Below are positions 22,472 through 35,700 of a DNA stretch of 64,000 nt, piece after piece. A program made the translations under genes and the position numbers. Under the pieces are notes generated by a model that searched no databases, was not told the DNA's origin, and saw only the letters and a list, made by a program, of their open reading frames with translations. The first letter of the stretch is position 1, and the number at the start of each line of letters is the position of its first letter. The DNA is from Amblyomma americanum (taxonomy: Eukaryota > Arthropoda > Arachnida > Ixodida > Ixodidae): the NCBI RefSeq assembly GCF_052857255.1, contig NC_135497.1:115078380-115142379 (forward strand), in the 5' to 3' direction.

Positions 22472-25400
22472 CTATATAGCGACAAGAACGTCCCGACATA
22501 TTATACATAGCAAATGCAAAAGGTCTTCGAATATTTACCCAGTGCTTATTCTTATGATCCCTGAGACTCCTTGAGCAGTCTATGTACAAGCTGAAAAAGT
22601 CTATAACCGAGTATTCAGCACAAAGAGGATCAACCTGCACTGTAGAAAGGAGACTGATATAATGAAAAAAGAAATATGCTTGCTTTTTTATTGCCATGAA
22701 TTTACAATAATTAGCAGGTATTCAGAGGTGCAATTAGCAATGTGAATAATGGCCTACCTTAAGAGAGCAACTAGCAAAAACCCAAATCCTGCCAAGCAAT
22801 TGCAAAGGTACAGTGCTTCCCGAGATCAGGTTCAAGGAAGAATCTGATTAATTTGAAAACCTTGAATGCTGAATATTCACTCTACCTAATGAGTTTACCA
22901 ACAGGTTACAGAAATCATACAACTGCAGAGCTACGAAAATCTGAACAAACAACAGCTTTAATTTTGGATGACCATGCTCAGGCAAATGCTAATTATTGCC
23001 CAGTAAACCTCCCCTTGCACTTCTTTTAAATATTGATTAAAAATTGCAATGAATGTGACAAATAGACTTCAGGCATCACTGTTTGTAGGTTTTTAACATG
23101 ACACTTTATGTTAGCCAAAAAACAAGAAGCAGTAAAAACTGGGCAGGGTTCAAAAATCTTGCCTGGGAATAAGACACAACATACAGCACATCACTGATTC
23201 AACAGCTGCAGTGATCAATCTACTCAGCAGCCAAATATCTGGTAGTAAAGTGCACAATTGCATGAGAGCATTTTTAATTCTTTTTTCCTACCACATAATA
23301 CAGACTGATCCAGCCACAGCCCGTATGACTACATTCAAGACTCAATCGGGCATATGAACTTCTTCATGAACTAGTTAAGTAGCATACGCTTCTGACAGAC
23401 TGTAAACCACAATGCCTGTGTCCTGTCAACACATCTACCTTTTACCAAAATGCAAAAAAAAAAAACACATTGCTGTTTTTCTGAAGTTTACACATGGACC
23501 TAGTAGCACCTGTGAAGTGCAGCATCAGCCTTATGCAGCTGAAACTGTGATAGGTCGGGCAATAAATTACAAGGCGAAGCCCCACGCTGTACACATGAAT
23601 CCAATAAACGAAGCACTCCTTGAAGTTCACACCCAAATTTCACAGTATGGTTTTCTCCTCACCTGCATACATGAAAGTGATGGGATTGTGAGCACAAAAA
23701 TGTTTCATGAAGCCAACTAAGTTGCACATAGCATTGAAGCATACATACAGCTCACATTTCAAAGCATCTGTGCACTGTATGAACACATACCCTGCTGAGA
23801 AAGTAAACTAGTCGCATGTAGCAGCTTTCTGAATATTTAAGCACTATTAGATTTCTGTCTCATTACTTCCAGCTTTATGTACCTACAACAAAGTATGACC
23901 ACCATGCATATAAGTTCCTTTTTCTGCCAAACAATGTAAAAGAAAATGGTCCCTAGAAACTTGCTAGCTACACACAGGAATGCTTTGAAAAAAGATATTT
24001 GTCATAATAAAAACGCTTTACTACATACAGCCACATCTATAAACTTTTTACAATTCTATAGGAGGTCATGTTCAAATGATCCACGTCGTTGCAATGTGCT
24101 GAATGCACACTTTATTATAAAATTCAGCACTGTGCATTTTATCACCTAGCCAGTGCCGACACCTTGGGCTAAAGCACACTGAGACAGTGACCATACACAA
24201 ACACTCCATATCCCTTTATTTTTATTTTGGAATGCAACCCCTTTGCAGCAGTATGCTCAACATCCCTATTTTAGTAACCCAGTAACCTCCCCACCCCCAA
24301 CCTCAAGGCTTTCACAATTCCAAATATTGGAACCCAGAATCAACCGTTTCACAAGGATCATGGTCAGGCAGTACAATGGCATCGCTACCAACCATATTCT
24401 GTAGCTAAGATATCCATACAAATAGTCCATCACACATCTGAATGAAGTTATGAAGCATGTAAAAAAAAAAAAAAATTAGGCTTGGTGGCTTGTCCGCATG
24501 ATCTCGTGCACAATTTTGATAAAGTGCTCATTGTAAGCCAACACCTAAGAAACCATGCATGTCGCAGAAGAAAAATTACATGCTTGTGAGAGCCGCGTTA
24601 TGCCATTTAATGAGCACATCTGTCAGAAAACACTGTACATATTTATGCAAGCACAGTCATGTTACAACCCATGTTAGTCGTCGGAAATAACTAAATAGCA
24701 CCAACATGACCACAGCCACATCTGCTTTTTGCACTTTTCTTTTAGAGAATTCAGCATTTACCATTTTCAACCTTTTTTTTTTCTTGGAACTGCTACAGGT
24801 AGAACTACAGAGGTGTATATCTTCATGGAAGCATTTACTTAAATTGTCCTTGTGAAACTCTATGCACACCTCCTCAGGAACAGCATATAGAAACTAGGCA
24901 TCCTAAATGAATTGTCAGTTCTGGCCACAGTGACCTTGAGACACTGTTCATTTTTATCATACTCGGTGGATGCCCTAACAACTAAATCATTGGGCTCAAG
25001 TGAAGAGTTTATGAAAATAAAAATTATAAAACAAATCTCAATAGCAAATTAAGCCAATTTTTTATTAGTTATCCATTGCTCTGTCTGATAAGGAAGTGCC
25101 AGCATCTTCATTTCAAATGCACCAAACCTTAAAGCACTGTTTAGAACACACATTCTCAATAAAAGAAATGCACTCAAGCTGTTGTCTCAAATACAAAACA
25201 GGACTAGCTATTATACAGAGAACAGTGTCATAATGCCCAACAGCGATATATATTCCAAAACATTATAGAGCACTCCTCAGTGGCACATCATTCAAACTTA
25301 GACAAATATAGATCCCCTTCAGTACACATGCACTCGGTGCTAGAAAGAAATTCCAAGGAAGCAAAGTTTATATAGAAAGGCATACTTTTGCATTTTCTTC

Positions 25401-28400
25401 TTTGGCTAAGAGGCACAGACAATGCATTTTTGGCAGTGGAATCCTAATACTATATCAGTACAGGACCTTGCAGCATGGGCGGTAACCAGAGTTTGAACTC
25501 CACAGTGCTAATACTGTTTTTCAACAGCAGATTCACAATTTTTGAAGGCACATAATTATGGGCCCTTTAGCAATTGTTATGCCTCCAGCCCATGACTCAC
25601 AAGCCTTGTTTTGAAAAGTTGCTTCACACATCAAAAAGTGAGCAAGCATCATTAGCAGTTATCATGTTTTCAAAGATTATTAGGGCCGACCCTAACCTGC
25701 CCCCTCAATGATCATGAAAAATGCCTAGAAGAATGTTGGGCATCTCATGAGAATGCCTAAAAATGCACAAGAGAAGCAGATGAATTAAATGTAACCACAT
25801 GCAACTTTTGTCATTTCCTTCTACTTGAATTCTCTCCCGTTTTCCCTCAACCAGTACCCCCAAGAGCATCGCACTATTTATTAAAGATGCTGCCAGTGCT
25901 GTTACAAATGGCAGCCCGGCCATCACTATTACCCAATGCTGGCTGAAGTATTAGCACATGACAATGCAACTGAGAAGCCTTCAAGGATGGAAGGCAACCT
26001 TACTTCTGCACTTTATAACTGCAAGCACCAATCGCCATGTGTTAACTTTGTCGAGATGTTCGCAGCAATGCACTCTACACGTTAATGTGGTAAATCACCA
26101 AGCTCAAGAAGATGTTCAAGGACCCTCTGAAGTAACAGTAGCCTTCATCTTAAAAAAAAAAACTAAGCAAAAGGGGAGCAACCTCTGCATCATGAAGAAT
26201 GGCTTCATGATGCAATTTTGCAACTTTTGCAACTTGCCTTTAGTTTCTATATTTACTGCCAGTGAATGAGCAGAAACATAACTGCATTACAATTAACAAA
26301 ACTGAGGAGCGTATAGAATACCTGTTAAAACCCTGAACTCTGGGCTGTGCTTACGCTCAAGGTAAAATTCACTGCTACCTTCGGTAGCATAACTTTTTCG
26401 ATAAAATGTACTCTCAGAAAGAAATGCTCCAAAGGCAAGAACTTGCAACTCTGGACAAGTTTTGCTAATCATAATGCAAAGAATAAAAAGTAGTCTCGCA
26501 GCATGGTGCCATTACCAAAAGTATACGGCCCAGAGCTCTGCTTCTATGCTGTGCAGTGGGGCTCTCTAGCATCCCTGGACGTCCTCAGCTCCAGAGGGCT
26601 GAGGATGAGAGTTCCTCTCACCCGTGAGAGATTTTGACCACTAATGATGCAAAACCAGCCCTGCTGTAATGGCCAGAAGAGAATTAGTCGGGCCATATAT
26701 TTTTGACAAAGACTGTACATTGTCATCTTTTCCCTTGAAAGCTCTCTCAAACCATTAAACTTTGCACCAAGTACATTTGCTGGATACAGTCTGCACTACA
26801 AGTTTATATTCCAATGCTTCATATTCAGAATATGCACAGATAAGTGGTGCGAACACCAAGAAATCGCATCACTTATAAAACAGGAAGAAAAGAAGCGCAA
26901 TAAAGAGATGTGGACAAGAAACATGAAAGAACCAATGCTCGACCAACAACGAATTCTCAGCGAACAAAATCACTCCGGCCTTGACTCAACGGACCCAGAG
27001 CAACGGCATGCCGATAAGTTGGCGACGGCAACTCGCACCATAATGCATGCTGATGCAGACGAGAAACCACCGCCAACATTTCGGCCTGTCGCTGCTGCGG
27101 GGCCGTCGAGTTAAGGCTGCAGGTGATTTAGTTTTTTCAAACCACGCTTGAGAGCAGCAGCACGATCGTGGCGTGCAAGTGCGTTAGTCCAGTGGCTGAT
27201 TTTGTATTTCGTGGGCTTTCTTTGGAGCTGGGAAAAAAAGACGCACATGAGGATTTCCTTATCGTAAATGTTCGAATGGGGGTTTCTGAAGGTGCTCGAC
27301 AACTCTTCATATGCAATTCGTTGTCTAAACTCAATATTTATTCATTTAGATAATTAAGCTTAATTAAATTATTAAGTATTTGCAAAACAAAAAATTGCCT
27401 GTGGTGCGGAAGGTGGCTGTCACCGATATGCAACTGGTTTCACTCGCCTGCCTCTAATAATTTATTTTTAACCCTTGACTCAAGTTAGCTGGGACGCCCG
27501 GTATAAGGTTTTCCAAAAGAGTAACTGTCAAGCTGGTGGAAATAGAACTACCAACACTGCCACATTCATGCGGCAACAACATTAAAAAGAGTGACACCAC
27601 TGCCAGCATGGGCAATAAACAGCAACAAACATGTAACCAGGCAACCAAAGTAGCCATTCACTGCCCAGAGATCACCACCAGTGCCTCATTAGTGGAGAGC
27701 TGTGTGCTCGAAAAAAATTTAGGAAAAAAAGACCCTGTTAAACATTACAAGTGCTTTCCTTAGGCAAGGCAAGCAAGTCTCGTGTAGGTATACCTTTGCT
27801 CTTGTCCAATGTCTTTTTCATCAGACTTATACACACATAAGCTTCATGTCCACTGGTTAAACCATAATTCCAGCTGCTGTTTAAGTTGACAAAAATATTC
27901 AGCAAGAAAAAAGGACCAGTTGTGCGTCAACCAATTGAGGCGTATCACGTTGAAAAAAAAATTGAACGCAATATACCAGTTACACTTCAGATAGTCTACA
28001 CAAAAAAAAAGCTTGAAGGTACTGATAGGCTGCAATTAGCCACAGGTACTTGGTTACAGCGCCTCACCTGCTTTGGACAAATGCTTGCACATGCGAGGCT
28101 ATGCGAATGTGCATACAATGATATGAATTTTCCCAATAAAAAATAGTTGTTGGTCAAGCATTAGTCCAGACATATTTTTTGTCCATGTCTCATATCTCTG
28201 CTTGTTTTCATCACACTCCTTAATGTGTAAACTCACCCAGCAGTTTGCTCTGCTAACAATCATATACATATATTACGTACATGACAACCAACAATGTGAC
28301 AAAGAACTCCATGAAATTGCCAGACCACACATTAAACCCATTTGTGCGTATGCAGCATTTTGAAAACATCAGCTGCAAATAATAAAATCTATTTCCATTT

Positions 28401-29415
28401 AAAATCTTCAATACTATACCAAATTTACATAAAACATCAGCAACTTGCTGTGCACCATTTCATCCAGCACACAGCAGCAGAATAGAAGGGCTCTCACAAG
28501 TAAATCAAGAGAAATCATAAAGTACACTAATTCATTAATTTAATTAGATGCACCGTGGCAATCACAATGAATGGAAAAACAAATCTTTACACCACGCTGT
28601 CACATTTAATACCAGTGTCCATAAAGCTTAGCAAAACGCGGCTGGAAACCATCAGCTTCGCTTCTTTCAAGTCATGTTACAATTAATACCATCACCGGCA
28701 TTCAACTATTGACAAATCACAAAAAAACTTTTGAGCACACTGGAAAACAAAGCCAACAAGCACTGAACATACTTCACTAAACACAGACACACAAATTACA
28801 ACTTCAACTTGGCCTATTCTGGATGTGCATATGCGTGTGTAAATAAAATATCAGGCACCATACATTCTCTGTAAACAGTTTGTCATCTCATTTGGCCGTG
28901 TTTTACCTCAGCCTCTCTTACAAAGGGAAACAAAGTCCCACTCCTTTAAAGTCTAAGAAATGTCACTCAACAAACCTTCTCAGCCTGTTTAATGGCACGC
29001 CCAAGTAGCTTCATCATACAGGAAACCCAAACAATGGGCAATAGCTGGCCTCAATTAGAAAGCTACCACATGGTTGAGTCCCTGCTGCAACTTCTCAAAA
29101 GCTTGTTGACCAAGATAACGGACAGGCCTAGTTTTCAGTGCAGTGACCTAGTCAACAGTAAACATGGCATTCCCACATGACACTGTGGCTTGAAATGCCA
29201 TCCCTGCAGCCACAGAAGGCATCTCGCTGTGCCATCTGTTGCCAAGCGAGCTCAAATGCATATATCTGGAAAGCTGTATATTGCATGCCTTTCACCGGCC
29301 ACCCACAACTACCATGTCCTTTTGGCTGCAGAAACAAGACTCCGCTCCCCCAGGGTCAGTGCACCATGCCATGTTTTTGGCCCAAGCACCTCAGGGGAAG
29401 AGCATGGGCACACTG
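22177..29415 (-). other. downstream region and likely 3' UTR of nkd
   Basis: This long AT-rich stretch follows the nkd stop codon on the minus strand and has no recognisable gene or named transposon. Candidate minus-strand poly(A) signals are ATTAAA near 28987, AATAAA near 27336 and 27459, and others farther down, for example near 22176. Which one is used cannot be told from sequence alone, so the 3' UTR could be anywhere from 0.4 kb to over 2 kb. Plus-strand frames in this interval are chance frames. Confidence 0.4.
22446..22472. repeat. (TA)n microsatellite
   Basis: Uninterrupted alternating T and A, followed by a TCTATATAG variant. Confidence 0.9.
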
Positions 29416-29779
29416 TCAGTCAACATAGTGGTGGTAATGGTGGTGCACATGCTCATGCAAGTGGTGATGTTCATGACGCTGGGCAGGAAGTGGGGGTGGT
29501 CCAGCCAGTTGCTCACGCTCAATCCAGCTGGCCACCTGGCGCATGGCTCGCTGCCGCTCCAAGTCTCGCTCCCGATGCCTGTAGTGGTGATGCCAACCCC
29601 TGCACGGTGGCTCCTCTTCGTGAGACTTGGAGCGCCTGTGTTGACGCCGTTCACACTGGGGACTAGCGGCTGCTCCCCCACATTCATGACCTCGGTCCAA
29701 CAGCTGGTAGGGGCATGGCACAGCCTCTGGCCGGGAAGGAGCTTCAGCTCTGCGGGCTGCTGTTGCCTGCTGCGATCGC
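29416..29779 (-). CDS. nkd: nkd last coding exon: Arg/Glu-rich part and His-rich C-terminus
   Basis: It is preceded by the acceptor TGCGTGCAG and starts with one base that completes an Arg codon with the previous exon. It encodes 120 further residues and ends at a TGA at 29416-29418. It contains [13 protein letters not shown], an Arg/Glu-rich segment around WIEREQL, and a final 20 residues in which 11 are His, as in other Naked cuticle proteins. In Drosophila the His-rich tail is a family hallmark. The plus strand also has long frames here, explained by the unusual codon composition. Confidence 0.93.
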
Positions 29780-32700
29780 CTGCACGCATAAAGTATCGTC
29801 ATCAGCACTTCACTGCCCCTCCACCTTCGCAGTATAACCCAGCACTTCCATGTTAAATCAGCACGCAAGCCCTGAGCACAGCCACAGCCCTGAGCAGGCA
29901 GACAAAGGGAAAGGCTGGCCTTCATCAGCTACACACCTTTTGATGTAAACTAGTTCATTCATAGTTACAGAAAAATGTGGACTGCATGCAATGCTTAACA
30001 TTGCAAGACCACTTTAGAGCATGTAACAAAGAAAAATCTAGCACAGGCCTTAAAAGCTCAATGCAGTACAAGGTCACTTAAGGCAAATTGTTAAACAACG
30101 CGAAAAAAGAGATTGCCTAAACTCATCGTCAGTACAATGTACACAAAATGGGTGTGCTTACATCCAGCAATGGTAACATCATGCTTAGAGGTTGTGTTAT
30201 GCATGCTTCCCAAAATACCGCTGGGAGGCACAGTCTACGTCAGTATGAAAACTGCATCACTGTAACTTGCCTTGGTGCTTGTTAACAATTAATGGAAATA
30301 TGGATGGCCAGAAGGATTGCGCAAGCAGCCACTTTTGCAATCAAGCGCGCAAGCACGCATACGCACATTTTTTTCGAGCTGTATTAACAGTAAGTAGTAC
30401 TTTTGCTGCACACACCAGTGTGTGTGCAGCAAAAGTACTACTTACTGTTAATAGGTTCCATTCTTGGCAAACCAATGTTTCTTAACATTGGACCACAGAA
30501 GTGCCCTCACCGGCACCAACACAGTGACTCTTCTCACGCTTGGAAGATCAAGCAAATATTCAAAGAATATGCATTCCCGTGTTGTTATGAGTATTATGTG
30601 GATTACAGTTGTTAATGTCATGTACTCCACCACTTGTTCCCATATACATAGCTTTTTTTGTACTTGGTTCACACCACACAAATCTTTTCCTCGTGAAGAA
30701 AGGCAGGTCACAGTATCGATCTACAGCCAATAAGCTCCACTGAAACATTGTCTGCGCAAGTGTATCAATAATACTGCGCTGCGTGCACTTCTATCAAGCC
30801 ACGGTGTTTTGCTTTCGGGCAGAATTTATAGAGAGAGGTGCAAACTCCAATGTCATAATGATGTGCTGAATCTTTACTGAAACTCGAATGAGCAAAGCAC
30901 GAAGCCTAATATATTCTATAACCTCAACTTACTATCTGTTCTCGGAGACGGGGGCAATCCGTTTGTCGTCACGCCTGCCGTCACGTAAACACTGAAGGTG
31001 TGCGAGCGACTCTGTAGCATGAAACTCGGGCTTTGTGTCAGGCTATTTCGCTATCTCTTGCCGCACTAGACACACCTGGCTGCGGGCCCCCCTTTGGAAG
31101 CCCGTTCGAATTAGCCAGTGGAAGACCCACAACGGCTGACTTAGCGAGTGTCTGATACCATAAACTTACGAGCAGTATCCGGATCCGGATCTCCAGGGGC
31201 CGAATTAATGAGCTTTTACTGTATTTGCAAGTTGTTGAACTTGCTGAATGGATGACAGACAATGCGACGCCACCACATACATTCAAGTCTACCACCACTA
31301 TTTCTCAGCTGCTCCTGTGATGCAGGCAGAACCCAAGAAGGGGGTGCTCATGCCTTTGTGTTCCATTTTTGCAGTGAAAATATGGCACACTTCAAGCAAC
31401 TGCTCCTCGACATAAAAATAGCTGCGGCAATCCTAGCAGCCAGTGCTCACTTCATTCTTAGCATTTTTTTGTTCTCTACAAATCTGCTGTCCATTAATGT
31501 TACTGTCTGCACATATTAGTCCAAATAATAAAAAAAAATCTGAACTGTATGCAGAACTTTTGCTTGATTGCTCAGCACCAAGTTGATTTAACACAATGAG
31601 ACTGTTCATAGGTTTCCATTCATTCCTAACTGTTGGAAGTAGTATCTCAGTGCTATGTCATGGCATTTTAAAATCAGTTTGCTTCAAAATGATGTTGGCA
31701 CACTTCCGCATGCTGCTCTTGACGTATAGGTGCGGACAAAAGTAAAAGGAGCACACAACTTCCAACTAATTTCACGCCTTGCATAATTGAAATTACGACG
31801 CATGGTATGCACATACTGGTGGCGGTCACTGGCACGCCTTCATGGGAACAAACAATGTCTTATTTCCGCAAAGGGAGGTGCGGTCGCATTTAGAACAAAA
31901 TAGCTTGTTCCATTTGTTTAGGTCTGCACTTGCACACACAGCTGGTTCTTAACCGGTTCTTAGCAGTACAGCACTCTGCGACAAGGCACGGTGGCAAAAC
32001 AGGCTGCAAACGGTGAGCATTTTGTGCGCATGCGCATATTCTTGCCTGTTTCACTTCATTACACTCCACTGTACAGCCATTTGTGCGATGTTTGTGTGAT
32101 ACTTTTAAAGAAAAGGCCGGGCATACTTGGCAGCAGTAACAGAAGGCCGGCTTTATAGGTGCACTGTGAAATCACCGGAGTTACTTTGAGGCCTTTTTAA
32201 CTACATGCATTTATAGACACAATATCAACCAGCCAATGCCATAACCCAGAAACAGCAGCGCCGCTGCACCTCACATCTGTCAGAAGATGTCATTGGTCTA
32301 TGCACTGCGACATATGCAGAAAACTAGTGTACATAATGTCATCAGTGGGATAATTCAAAACATTTTCACACAATTACTAGAACTATACTTTAATTGGCAT
32401 TATGGATAAATACATCTTTTTTGGGCGAATATTATTTTCCATGAATGAATTAGTGACTTTTTTCAGTGATTTAATGTGACAATCCTGTGTGGTCAAAAGT
32501 CACTTAGAGTAAATCTCGGCATTTTCATCAGCATGAACAGTTTGTCTGCCAGTGATTAAGATAATTTACAAGTGATTTTGCATTTGGGGGCGTGTTTGTA
32601 GAAGGAATTCCTTTCGTCATTAAAAAGGTTACGCAAGTTGAATGAGACAGCCGGCACAAGCGGAAGTTTACTTCTAAGAACTAAGTTGGCAAATTTTCTT

Positions 32701-35700
32701 TAGGTTTTTGCACTGGGCTGAGTGAGAGGGTGAAGCAACTCGTGATCTGCAATATTGATGGCAGTGATGGAACTGTGGTTCACTCGTCGCGGTAGCCTAA
32801 ACATGCAACTTTTCATGATGGCCATGCGCACTTTTGTGTCAGTGTCCTACATACAGCTTATAAACCTACTTAGCCAATTAACTGCTCTAAGCGGGTGATG
32901 TTAGCTGAACAAACAGTGCTTAGCTAGCAGGCGGTAAGAAGGTGATGCTTCTCAGTCTGCAGAGGCGTGTAGCAACCGGAAAAATCCTCAAATCGCACAA
33001 TTGTGCGGCTTATCCAGCAATACCACCATCTCATATCATACCCCTGGGCTCTCTACTGAGTTAATTTTCAACTTTGAATGAATGTAACTCATACTCAACA
33101 GCCAGCTAGTTATGCCTTGTATGCTAAGAACACTGGCCAAGAACACTGACCTTTTTCGATTAAAACCAAATTTCAATAACAAAATTTGGCATAATTTTAT
33201 GGCCCTTTTTCTCGATTAAAACCAAAAAGTCCAACCTCTACATATATGGCACTTTTCACCAGTAATAACAATTACTAACACTTGAACAGGAGTCCAGGTA
33301 CACCTTTCAGAAAAGTTGCTATGTTTTTACAGTATGAAGAGCTGTCACTTGTGGAATCACTTACTGTGAAAATGATTTGAACACAATTTGTATCATCAGA
33401 ATAGTCAATTATCAACAGTTGGTCATCAATGCCTCAGCAAATTTCTTCTCTCACTATTCTAAATGCACTGGAAGCTATGTACCTATATGGTGACAATGCA
33501 AAATCCTACGCCCAGTGACAAATGGCAATGCTGTTTTTTTTCTATTACAATTTTCTCTCAAGAAAAGAAAAACCATGGGAACGCCAATTTTGGTTCATTT
33601 TTTGTATTTTCTTCCTCTAGGTTGCGGCCTGCGATTGGTTCTTTTCAGGTCATGTGGCACTGTGATGTCCTACCTCCTTTGGGGTCATGTGACCATGTGA
33701 TGTCATACCCCTCCACCAATTAGATAAATGCATGACACCGAATGGCCCTGGGTTGCTCGTGACAAACTCTAATGCCATCTAAGTTACTATCTAGAAACTA
33801 GGTTGTTCACCTCCTGGTGGGCAGGCTGTGATGATGTCAAAAGGTCACGTGACCTCTCTTGAACAATCAGTGAATTTCATGATAGACGGCGGATTTTACT
33901 CTTGATGTGAACTCTAATGCTATCACATTAAAAGCTTGTTACTTTGCCCCTGTGGCCCCAGTGATGCTGTGTGTCACTGAACCAGCCCTGCAAATGGCAG
34001 CCATATGTGCCCTTCACGGTGCCGAAGACGCAGAATCAGTGTTCACGAAAAACAAGCGGAAGCATGTAATTGCAAGCAGTTTTTTTATCCGAGACTGTGT
34101 TCTTTGCAACCTCTGAAGCAGCTGCATTTCAGCCATGCGTTCACTGCCACGATTTAAATGGGTGGAGGCACCAAATTTTTGGTTGGCACCTTTTTTGTTT
34201 CAAACGTTGCGTATTACCCCAATAGATGTGATACACGCTACGTGGTTCATACATGTGCAGTAAATAATTTATTACTGCATTATTTACACTGCACGATTTC
34301 GGATTCGGTTTTTGAGTGCCGGGTTTGCTATGACGCCACAGCTAGGGAAGAGCAGCAACTCTGGTCAAGTGGGGCCCAAAAGTTGTGATACATGGAGTGA
34401 TGTGTCATCTGCTCTCGTACACATGCTGCACACAGCAGTGTCTTTTGAAATGACGACAAACGACACAGACTTCTGAAACCAAATGGCCCACTTTTACTGA
34501 TTTCAGTGCAACAGTAGGCCGATCCCCCGGTCACATAACAACAACACAATGCCTCACTATGCGTACCGACCAATAATATTCGCTGCTGTGTTTCATTTCA
34601 CCCCGCCCGCTCAGTCACACCGCAAGGCTGCTTCGAGTTCCATGGCTGCTAATTTCGATACGTGCTGCTCACTTTTTGCTGCTGGTTTTTAACAAACAGT
34701 CCTGGTATTTGGTAAATGAATGCTTCAAGCATACAGGATTTAGCATTTACCGTGCAGGTACATAATTCCCCACGAATGCATCCACATCGATGACTGCAAC
34801 TCAGCGCTACTGCATTTACATGCAGAGCTGCCTAGGCAGCAACTGCATTTTTATTCAGCATAAAATGCAAGCTGCATCCTACTTCAGTTATATAATCTCT
34901 TCTCTTTTGTGCCAGTTGCACATTTCGTGTTTATGCAGTGCGTTATCTCTGCAGGAAGCACTGATGAATGCGAGCACCAGGCTGGGGAACATGTACGCTT
35001 CACATCCAGGTTGTTGACACCTCCTAGGACTGGCATTTCTCGGTTATTATATTGATTTTTCTGATCTGCCCAATACTTGACTTTAAATTGCTTTATCCAG
35101 AAGTATGTTTGGCGCCCATTTGCAATGATTAAATTGCCCGCAATTAAGTGGTGCCAACGACTGCTGCCGGGCGCCTGCAGCATTGGTTAGCAGACCGGGT
35201 CACACTGCCTAGCAGTAGTACTTCCTGCTCATTGTATATGAGTCCTAAAATATAAGCAACCATCAATTTCGGTTAACTGCTGTCAAAACTATACTGTATG
35301 GCCATTTTTCATTCACTACAACTTGTCTCCATAATTTCAGACACCCCACGTATAAACCCTTTGCACTCGGTAGGCCTAATCGTCACAGAAGGGGACCAGT
35401 GTAGACTAAAATTCACTGTTTACTGCTGGTGAGTAACATGTGATAAGAGCAATTAGTCAGGTTGTCATCTCATAGGCGCGAAGGTTTCGCTCATCGGCCG
35501 ATGCGTCAGCGATGGCATATCTGTCAATCAGTACACCAACCGCCGACGCAACACCTGGCCGATGTCATGCGTCGCCATTCCCAATATGTCACGTTGCTAC
35601 GCTGCAACATCACTATAATATTCACCGGTATTGTTTTCAAGCTCATATGTCATTAACAATTACACTGGCGATGGATCTCGATCATGAAAAAGGGGTGAAC

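Noticed and set aside
29190..29856. Long plus-strand frames of up to 205 codons
   Set aside because: They lie antisense to the last nkd exon, whose His-, Arg- and Gln-rich codons leave few stops on the other strand. The minus strand has the conserved protein and correct splice phases.
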